From CF-118 sp035934385 (GTDB lineage: Bacteria; Chloroflexota; Dormibacteria; Dormibacterales; Dormibacteraceae), in the NCBI GenBank assembly GCA_035934385.1, contig DASYXY010000066.1, positions 5,562-69,561 of the forward strand: a DNA stretch of 64,000 bases, written 5' to 3'. Below, piece by piece: positions 58,868 to 64,000 of the stretch (the first letter of the stretch is position 1; each line of letters starts with the position of its first letter). The position numbers and the translations under genes were made by a program. The notes under the pieces are model-generated. The model searched no databases and was not told the origin of the DNA. It was given only the letters and a program-made list of their open reading frames with translations.

Positions 58868-61432
58868 TCAGTCCGCGGGCGACCTCGCTCCGGCGGTCCT
58901 CAGCATGGCCTCTTCGTACTCCCGGCCGTGGAGTGCGTTGGTGGTTCTGCGGCCCGCCGCGAGCGCGAACATCCCGAGCAGTATCAGGCCGATGGCGAGC
59001 ACGCCATACGCGACGAGCGGGCCGTTCGCGCCGTTGGCTTGGGTCACAAAGCCGCCGACCGCGGCCCCAGCGATGCTTGCCGCCTGGGTAATGCTGAAGC
59101 GAGTCGCCATCATGCTGCCTCGGTTCGACGCGTCGGCAGCCTCCACCAGGGCGGTCTGATTGGCAACCCAATAGATCGCGTTACCCAATGAGGCGACAAA
59201 AAGCGCCGCCGCCACCACATAAACCTCGCCGGTAAACGTAATCACGAACGAAAACAGTCCAGTCACCAGCAAGCCGATTCCTGCGGTTTGCATCGATCCG
59301 ATCGACTGCGCGCGACCGACGACAAACGATCCGATAAATATGCCGGCTGAAAGGACCAGTTCGAGGGCCGAGTATGTAGCGCCTCCCGACTGCGGCTGGA
59401 TGCGATATGCGAGCGCGAGGAGGGCCGGGAAGCTCATCGCGAGCAGAAAAGCGGCAGCTGCGGCCACGGTCAGGTGTGCGCGCGCGGCGTCGAATCTCCA
59501 GGCCCGTCGCCATGCGCCCGTCACTCGCATAGTTGTCGTCCCGCCGCCAAGGTTGGGAATTCGCGCCACTAACACGGCGGCGATCACGAACGTCAGCGCG
59601 TTGCCAATGAACAGCACGGTCGTGGGGTGCGGAATGCCGCCTCGCTGCGCCAGCGCGAGCGTTGCGCCGGCGAGTCCAAAGCCCAACGCCCCGAAGCCGG
59701 TCATCGTTGCGGTGACCATTGCGTTCGCCTTACCGACCTGACCCGGGGCGACCAGAGTCGGAACTGCTGCCTGCTTCGCAGGCGAGACGACGGAGTTTAT
59801 TGCCGCGAGCACGAGCAAAACCGGAATCACCAACCAGATAGATGTAGCGGCCAGAAATGGCGTCGCGATCAAGAGTCCGGCCCGCGCAAGTTCGCCGTAG
59901 ATCACCAAGCGCTTGCGCGCGAACCGATCGGCGATGCCCCCCAGTGCACCACTCATCAGGATCGTCCCCACCGCTTGCGCGATGAATGCAACCGCGACCA
60001 CACGAGTGTCACCGCCCGTAGCTGCATAGATCGATACCAAAGCCGCCACTTGAGTGAGCGGATCGCCCAGGCCCGAGATGCTCATCGCGGCGAGCAGGCG
60101 TGTAAAGCCCGGATTGGATCGGAGAACATTCCATGCACTAACTCGCCTTGGGACCGGAGGCCGATCGGGGAGGTCGAGCGGTTCCATCCCATGCAGGGCG
60201 CGCAAGGCGTCCACAACATTTGGGTCGTACCAGCGCCCGGCCCGGCGGCTGATGTCTTCAACGCCTTCCAGGGGAGTCATTAGCGATCGCCGATAGAGAC
60301 GCGCGCCAGTGATGGTGTCGAATGAGTCGGCGACCGACAGAATGCGAGAGCCGAACGGGATTGCCGCGCCTTTCAAGCCGGCTGGATAACCGCTACCGTC
60401 CCAGCGCTCGTGATGGTAGCGAACAAGCGGAGCAATGGCCGTGAGCGCCGAATGCTGCGCGATCATGTCCGCCCCGATGTCGGGATGTTTTCGCATCAAC
60501 TCCCACTCTTCGTCGGTGAGCGGCCCGGGTTTGTTGAGAATGTCGTCCCGCACGCCGATCTTTCCGAGGTCGTGCAGCGAACCTGCCGTGCGCAATAATT
60601 CGCACTCCCGATCCCCCAGCTCCAGATGTTCACCAAGCCGGCCGGATAGCTCGGCCACTCGAATCGAATGAGACTCGGTGTACGGGTCTCGAGCGTCGAG
60701 TGCCTGTGCGGCTAGCTCGAGGGTTTGATCCTTAAGCTCAGTCTGCCGTTGCACGTCTTCAACGTTTCCCCTGACGGCCAATATGAAACCGAAGAGAGCC
60801 GGCGCCATTAAATAGCCCACGTTGTCTGGAGTCTTGGCCAAGACGAGATAGAGAATCCCGCCCGAAAAGTTGAGAATCGCCGTCGAGGTCAATGTCCGAA
60901 GGCCGCCAACATTCTGTTCAAGAGTCGCCCAGAAGCTCACGCGACTCACGAACGACAAAGCCCGGGCCGCCATCAGGTAGTTCAGCGCGACCGACATCAC
61001 GACATATGCGCCGGTCTTAATCGGCAGATTCCAAGGACTACCGGGCGCTATATACGCAACCACTAGGGATGGAAATGCGTGAGCAATGCAAAGCATGGCT
61101 CGGTTGAACAGCAGGATCCACCAGGTTGTGCCTCGGCCGGGAATACGCCCGTCGAAAGTCGCTAACCAGGCCAGGAGGCCAACTCCTGCCCCCGGCGCAA
61201 AGAGCCCTGTTGCTAGAAGGAGGGGATCGACAACTGACTGAACACCGTTACGCCAACGTATCTTTTGGAGGGCAGCTATCTGCGTCCCGACCGCCAGATA
61301 CAGCAGCATTGGCGCGTCGGCCAGCGTGAGCGGTCTCAGGTGCCACCCTAAGCCGATGCCAAGGGCGCTTAGAAGTAGAGCAGTCGCTACGTAGAGTCTC
61401 GCCTTCCATGGCAGACCTCGAAATCGCGGCAA
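58868..61432 (-). CDS. HD-GYP phosphodiesterase fused to an MFS transporter, with N-terminal membrane sensor
   Basis: 854 residues. Residues 1-225 form about eight membrane helices; 236-415 an HD-GYP domain (His255, HDLGKIG with His287-Asp288, HHERWDGSGYP ending at 350, VADSFDTIT); 440-830 a 12-helix MFS fold (GGIADRFARKRLVIYGELARAGL). HD-GYP proteins degrade cyclic di-GMP. Fusion to a full transporter is unusual. The TTG start 61432 has TAGAAT seven bases upstream. The MFS part resembles the macrolide-exporter-like subgroup. A microprotein gene and response regulator lie upstream; base use looks lower in GC than its neighbours. Confidence 0.9.
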   Translation of the reverse strand: MPRFRGLPWKARLYVATALLLSALGIGLGWHLRPLTLADAPMLLYLAVGTQIAALQKIRWRNGVQSVVDPLLLATGLFAPGAGVGLLAWLATFDGRIPGRGTTWWILLFNRAMLCIAHAFPSLVVAYIAPGSPWNLPIKTGAYVVMSVALNYLMAARALSFVSRVSFWATLEQNVGGLRTLTSTAILNFSGGILYLVLAKTPDNVGYLMAPALFGFILAVRGNVEDVQRQTELKDQTLELAAQALDARDPYTESHSIRVAELSGRLGEHLELGDRECELLRTAGSLHDLGKIGVRDDILNKPGPLTDEEWELMRKHPDIGADMIAQHSALTAIAPLVRYHHERWDGSGYPAGLKGAAIPFGSRILSVADSFDTITGARLYRRSLMTPLEGVEDISRRAGRWYDPNVVDALRALHGMEPLDLPDRPPVPRRVSAWNVLRSNPGFTRLLAAMSISGLGDPLTQVAALVSIYAATGGDTRVVAVAFIAQAVGTILMSGALGGIADRFARKRLVIYGELARAGLLIATPFLAATSIWLVIPVLLVLAAINSVVSPAKQAAVPTLVAPGQVGKANAMVTATMTGFGALGFGLAGATLALAQRGGIPHPTTVLFIGNALTFVIAAVLVARIPNLGGGTTTMRVTGAWRRAWRFDAARAHLTVAAAAAFLLAMSFPALLALAYRIQPQSGGATYSALELVLSAGIFIGSFVVGRAQSIGSMQTAGIGLLVTGLFSFVITFTGEVYVVAAALFVASLGNAIYWVANQTALVEAADASNRGSMMATRFSITQAASIAGAAVGGFVTQANGANGPLVAYGVLAIGLILLGMFALAAGRRTTNALHGREYEEAMLRTAGARSPAD

Positions 61433-61439
61433 CCCTCGA

Positions 61440-61445
61440 ATTCTA
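61440..61445 (-). promoter_or_regulatory. -10-like TAGAAT seven bases before the HD-GYP-MFS TTG
   Basis: Minus-strand TAGAAT, TCGAGGG, TTG 61432. Either leaderless with TTG or a GAGGG acting as a too-close ribosome binding site. Confidence 0.5.
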
Positions 61446-61480
61446 GCCTTCGGTTCCGGAGGCTCCCCCCGCCAAAGCCA

Positions 61481-61505
61481 CTCAAAATGCCCGCCTGAGG
61501 CGGGC
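61481..61505 (-). terminator. Terminator after the microprotein gene
   Basis: GCCCGCC, loop TCA, GGCGGGC, then ATTTTGAG on the minus strand: a 7-bp GC hairpin and a short T-run, 14 bases after the microprotein stop. It separates that short transcript from the HD-GYP-MFS gene. Confidence 0.65.
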
Positions 61506-61518
61506 GCCGATCAGGTGA

Positions 61519-61590
61519 TTACAGCAGCCAGCTTCCGACGACTCGTGGCCGGCTACCGCTACGCATCAGTCGCTTCCACATTCGCGCCAT
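61519..61590 (-). CDS. 23-residue cationic microprotein
   Basis: Too short for routine gene calling. The peptide runs MARMWKRLMRSG, then SRPRVV, then GSWLL. It has five Arg and one Lys, no acidic residues, two Trp and a hydrophobic C-terminus. GGAGGAG lies about seven bases before the ATG (61590), the strongest ribosome binding site in this area, and a terminator follows. It could be a signal peptide pheromone, an antimicrobial-like peptide or a leader; none is proven. Position between the response regulator and HD-GYP-MFS genes suggests a link. Confidence 0.55.
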   Translation of the reverse strand: MARMWKRLMRSGSRPRVVGSWLL

Positions 61591-61693
61591 GGATCTTCTC
61601 CTCCCTACTGGAATGACTTAGAACCGTTTGTTTCCACGTCACTGTCGTGAGGAGAGTGTCTGCCCGGCACCCGAACCTGAGAATCGTCAAATG

Positions 61694-61712
61694 CCATGAA
61701 TTGCCGTCATGG
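61694..61712. promoter_or_regulatory. Inverted repeat CCATGA-N7-TCATGG
   Basis: Perfect 6-bp arms around seven bases, between the response regulator stop and the microprotein gene. NarL-type regulators bind imperfect inverted repeats, so it is a candidate site for the adjacent regulator. The remaining bases of 61433-61736 hold only the microprotein gene and its terminator. Confidence 0.45.
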
Positions 61713-61736
61713 AAATTGATGAAGGCCGGGTGCGAG

Positions 61737-62384
61737 TTAGAGGTCGGCTAGTGTAATCAGCCCTAACTTGAGGGCCGTGCTTACGGCCTCACCACGGTTG
61801 CTCGCGTTGAGCTTCCGGAAAATGTTCCGAAGGTGGGTTTCAACAGACGGAACGGCCAGCCCAGTGTCTTGTGCAAGCTTCTTACTTGTGTGCCCTTTTG
61901 CGATACCTCTCAAGACCTGCATTTCGCGAGAGGTGAGTGACACCGTTGCTCTCTGGGATAAGGGGGTTCTCTCGCCGATTCGTCGCAGGACCTCGGGAAT
62001 CATGCGTCGCGGCACGGGACTTTGGCTACGCGCGACCGACAGCAAGGCGTTTTGGAGCTCGGCCGGACCGGCCTCTTTCAAGACGTACCCCGAGCATCCT
62101 GCCTGCATCATTCGCAAAAGATCATCACTCGACTCCGATACGGTCCATGCAACTACTTTCACGGAAGGATGCCGAGCAAGAAGTTCCCTGGTCGCCTGGG
62201 GCCCATCGATATCAGGCATGTGGACATCCATCAACACCAGGTCGGGTTTGAGCGCGGCGACCTGGCGAAATGCTTCCTGCGCAGATGCCGCTTCCCCAAC
62301 GAAACGAAGGCCATGGGCGGCTGCAAGCAAACTCTTGGCCGCCGCGCGGGGCACCACGCTATCGTCTACGACCAAAACGCGCAA
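61737..62384 (-). CDS. NarL/LuxR-type response regulator
   Basis: 215 residues. Receiver: VLVVDDSVVPR (acidic pair), phospho-Asp in LVLMDVHMPDIDG, Lys in YVLKEAGP. The output LuxR HTH is at about 147-208 (LTSREMQVLRGIAKGHTSKKLAQDTGLAVPSVETHLRNIFRKL). Divergent from the histidine kinase gene with 52 bases between starts, so it is the cognate regulator. TTG 62384 is the only in-frame start after a TAA stop. Candidate target: the region 61591-61736. Confidence 0.93.
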   Translation of the reverse strand: MRVLVVDDSVVPRAAAKSLLAAAHGLRFVGEAASAQEAFRQVAALKPDLVLMDVHMPDIDGPQATRELLARHPSVKVVAWTVSESSDDLLRMMQAGCSGYVLKEAGPAELQNALLSVARSQSPVPRRMIPEVLRRIGERTPLSQRATVSLTSREMQVLRGIAKGHTSKKLAQDTGLAVPSVETHLRNIFRKLNASNRGEAVSTALKLGLITLADL

Positions 62385-62436
62385 CGCCCGTGCCGTCGAA
62401 GTCGACTTATCGATTGGAGCAGCTTAACAATTGGGA

Positions 62437-63780
62437 ATGAAGCCCCCTAACGCTGTCTGGGCGTTTCTCTTGGCTCTCATTGCACTTTTAGTGGGCCTGA
62501 ACGTAGCGTTCCGAAGCGATAACGCCGTCCGCATCGACCAAGTGACAAATGTCGTCTATTTGGCAGGCGCCGCTGCGCTAATGAGCGTCCCGGTCGTCCA
62601 GCTCGAACGAGGCCGGCTCACCCTGAACGGAATCATTGCCGTGGCGGCTGCGATATTGCTCAATCCCCTCGACGCTACTCTCGTTTCACTACTGGTTGCT
62701 ATTGGAAACATGCGGGCGCCTTGGCCGCTACTCGGGAACTCTCTCATCTTTGCTTTGGCTACGGCAGGAGGGGCATTCGTTTCAGTTGCAATCGGTGGCG
62801 CTAATCCACCGTCATTGGCCGGCCGAGTCTTGGTGCTGCTCACAGTCACGCTCGCCAACCTTTTACTGGCGTCAGTTGGCCTTGGGCTTTGGAGGCGAGA
62901 GTCTCCGGCGGTGGTCCTTCGCCACAACATCACAAGCTCCTTCTTTGTAGCCTTCGCTTACTTCGCGCTTGCCGGCCTTCTAATTAGTTATGTTCTCGAT
63001 GGCTCGCTGCTCGGATACTTCCTCGCGACGATCGTTTGCGTTTTGGCGTTGGCACTTACGGACACCATCGCCGGCAGGCGCGTCCGCCGCGTGCTCGAGT
63101 CCGAGCTCTCCGATGCCGATCGCCACCTGTTCCACAGTCGCGCAGTCGAAGGCGTAGTTCACAACCTACGCAACCACATGGCGACGGCCCTCGCCTATCT
63201 AAAAGAGATCGACACGCGGAAGCTCGAAAGCCCAGACCGCGAAAACCTCGAAACGGCGACTGACGCGGCGACCGATGCCGTCAGCGTTCTCCGCGACCTC
63301 GCGCAAGGCGCGACGCCAAAGGTTAGCTATGCCCCCAATCCAGTCGACCTCAACGAGCTAGTCACCCGCGCGGTGGGAATGGCACGCTCACGCGCCCGCG
63401 TGAAGGAAGTCCAGCTGGCGATGCATGAGGCGCCTAGCGACGTAGGGGTTAAAGCCGACCCGCTGCTAATGCGCGAAGTCCTGACGAACCTTTTGAACAA
63501 CGCCATCGACGCCGTCAGCCTCGGCGGGCGGGTCGAGATTTCGACCGGTCGCCGCAACAACGGTTGGCCGTATGTGAGCATCGCGGACAATGGCCCTGGC
63601 GTAGCGGACGACCACCGGCACCACCTTTTCGAGCCGCATTTCACTACCAAGGAAGGCGGTACCGGGCTCGGGCTGTTTATGTCCTACGGCATCGTCCGAG
63701 AGCACCAAGGTCAGCTTACTTACGACGGCGGCCGCAAAGGCGCCGCCTTCACGGTCTCCCTGCCTCCGTTCAGCGCGTAA
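62437..63780 (+). CDS. Membrane sensor histidine kinase
   Basis: 447 residues. Residues 1-215 are six to seven membrane helices; the dimerisation helix has a probable phospho-His242 in VVHNLRNHMATALAYL; the ATPase domain shows NLLNNAIDA (N box), DNGPGV, FTTKEGGTGLGL (F and G2). The membrane part (LTLNGIIAVAAAILLNPLDATLVSLL) loosely resembles the N-terminal part of the HD-GYP-MFS protein (WRNGVQSVV...LLATGLFA), suggesting a shared sensor. No periplasmic domain. ATG 62437 is chosen over a TTG six bases upstream. Confidence 0.9.
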   Translation: MKPPNAVWAFLLALIALLVGLNVAFRSDNAVRIDQVTNVVYLAGAAALMSVPVVQLERGRLTLNGIIAVAAAILLNPLDATLVSLLVAIGNMRAPWPLLGNSLIFALATAGGAFVSVAIGGANPPSLAGRVLVLLTVTLANLLLASVGLGLWRRESPAVVLRHNITSSFFVAFAYFALAGLLISYVLDGSLLGYFLATIVCVLALALTDTIAGRRVRRVLESELSDADRHLFHSRAVEGVVHNLRNHMATALAYLKEIDTRKLESPDRENLETATDAATDAVSVLRDLAQGATPKVSYAPNPVDLNELVTRAVGMARSRARVKEVQLAMHEAPSDVGVKADPLLMREVLTNLLNNAIDAVSLGGRVEISTGRRNNGWPYVSIADNGPGVADDHRHHLFEPHFTTKEGGTGLGLFMSYGIVREHQGQLTYDGGRKGAAFTVSLPPFSA

Positions 63781-64000
63781 CAGACTCGCCGGCCGTTCCG
63801 GCGCGAAGTCCGGCTGCCAGTTCCCGGCTGACGGGAAGGATCAGATCCACGTCCTCTTCCCGAGTACGCCAATTGCTGATCGCGGGCCGGAACGCCACCT
63901 TACCGGCGTAAACAGTCGTTCCGAAATACACCCGACCGTCCTCCAAAACTCGTTGACCCAGCCGGCGGTTCAGAGCGTCCAGGTCGGCGTCGGCGGCCCC
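63770..64000 (-). CDS. C-terminus of a group II PLP-dependent decarboxylase (window-edge fragment)
   Basis: 76 residues ending at a TGA whose last 11 bases overlap the histidine kinase 3' end. LNRRLGQRVLEDGRVYFGT, then GKVAFRPAISNWRTREEDVDLIL is the C-terminal signature of the aromatic-L-amino-acid / glutamate decarboxylase family. The gene continues beyond 64000. Substrate cannot be told from this part. Confidence 0.8.
   Translation of the reverse strand, partial: GAADADLDALNRRLGQRVLEDGRVYFGTTVYAGKVAFRPAISNWRTREEDVDLILPVSRELAAGLRAGTAGESVTR

Noticed and set aside
1..64000. CRISPR arrays, insertion sequences, rRNA, prophage
   Set aside because: No regularly spaced repeats, transposase motifs, rRNA-like stretches or phage structural genes were seen on either strand.

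Overview
This is a GC-rich bacterial chromosome segment, by eye clearly above 60% GC, with dense coding, many 4-base ATGA/GTGA stop-start overlaps and frequent GTG/TTG starts. The gene mix suggests the Chloroflexota / Candidatus Dormibacterota neighbourhood: an EF-G paralogue, a DUF5679 zinc-ribbon protein, a Ser-rich FmdB protein, a serA next to a class-V aminotransferase, and an rpsF-ssb-rpsR group without rplI. That placement is inference; no 16S rRNA is present. Many genes have a -10-like hexamer (TAGAAT, CATAAT, TAGCAT, TATAAT) only 6-9 bases before the start codon, which points to widespread leaderless transcription.

Layout. 0-3.3 kb: a sedolisin (S53) protease coupled to two zinc-ribbon membrane proteins. 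3.3-9.2 kb: a GNAT protein, a GT87-type glycosyltransferase, and a MarR-controlled heterodimeric ABC exporter with its operator. 9.2-11.6 kb: a crotonase-fold protein and 1-pyrroline-5-carboxylate dehydrogenase. 11.7-19.8 kb: an envelope/glycan-type operon (nucleotidyltransferase, a 1191-residue GT2 + GT-C + beta-domain fusion, B12-radical SAM enzyme, beta-propeller protein, DoxX, lipoprotein, small protein). 19.9-33.2 kb: lactate permease, an alpha/beta hydrolase, a Pat-type GNAT/acyl-CoA synthetase fusion, an FAD oxidoreductase, ilvE, a nucleotidyltransferase, a Ser/Thr kinase, an amidohydrolase and a LysR regulator. 33.2-36.2 kb: two methyltransferases, a lipoprotein, a selenocysteine tRNA, thioredoxin and FmdB. 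36.2-45 kb: DUF1015, serA and a class-V aminotransferase, then rpsR/ssb/rpsF, a His-rich membrane-anchored protein, an XRE-TPR regulator and an unusual HTH-M24 peptidase fusion. 45-52.7 kb: an EF-G paralogue, a GlpA-like glycerol-3-phosphate dehydrogenase with a mini GlpC-like partner, a PHP/PfkB/macro-domain operon and DUF5679. 52.7-58.8 kb: two TrkA-N proteins, UspA, DUF2127, a GT87-GT2 fusion, a calcineurin-type phosphoesterase and an AI-2E family transporter.

58.8-63.8 kb looks lower in GC. It carries the most unusual locus: an integral-membrane HD-GYP phosphodiesterase fused to a complete MFS transporter, a 23-codon cationic microprotein gene with a strong ribosome binding site and its own terminator, a NarL-type response regulator, and a divergent histidine kinase. 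The membrane domain of the kinase resembles that of the HD-GYP protein. I propose it as a candidate undescribed signalling/transport system. The window ends in the C-terminus of a PLP-dependent decarboxylase. No rRNA, CRISPR array, insertion sequence or prophage was seen.
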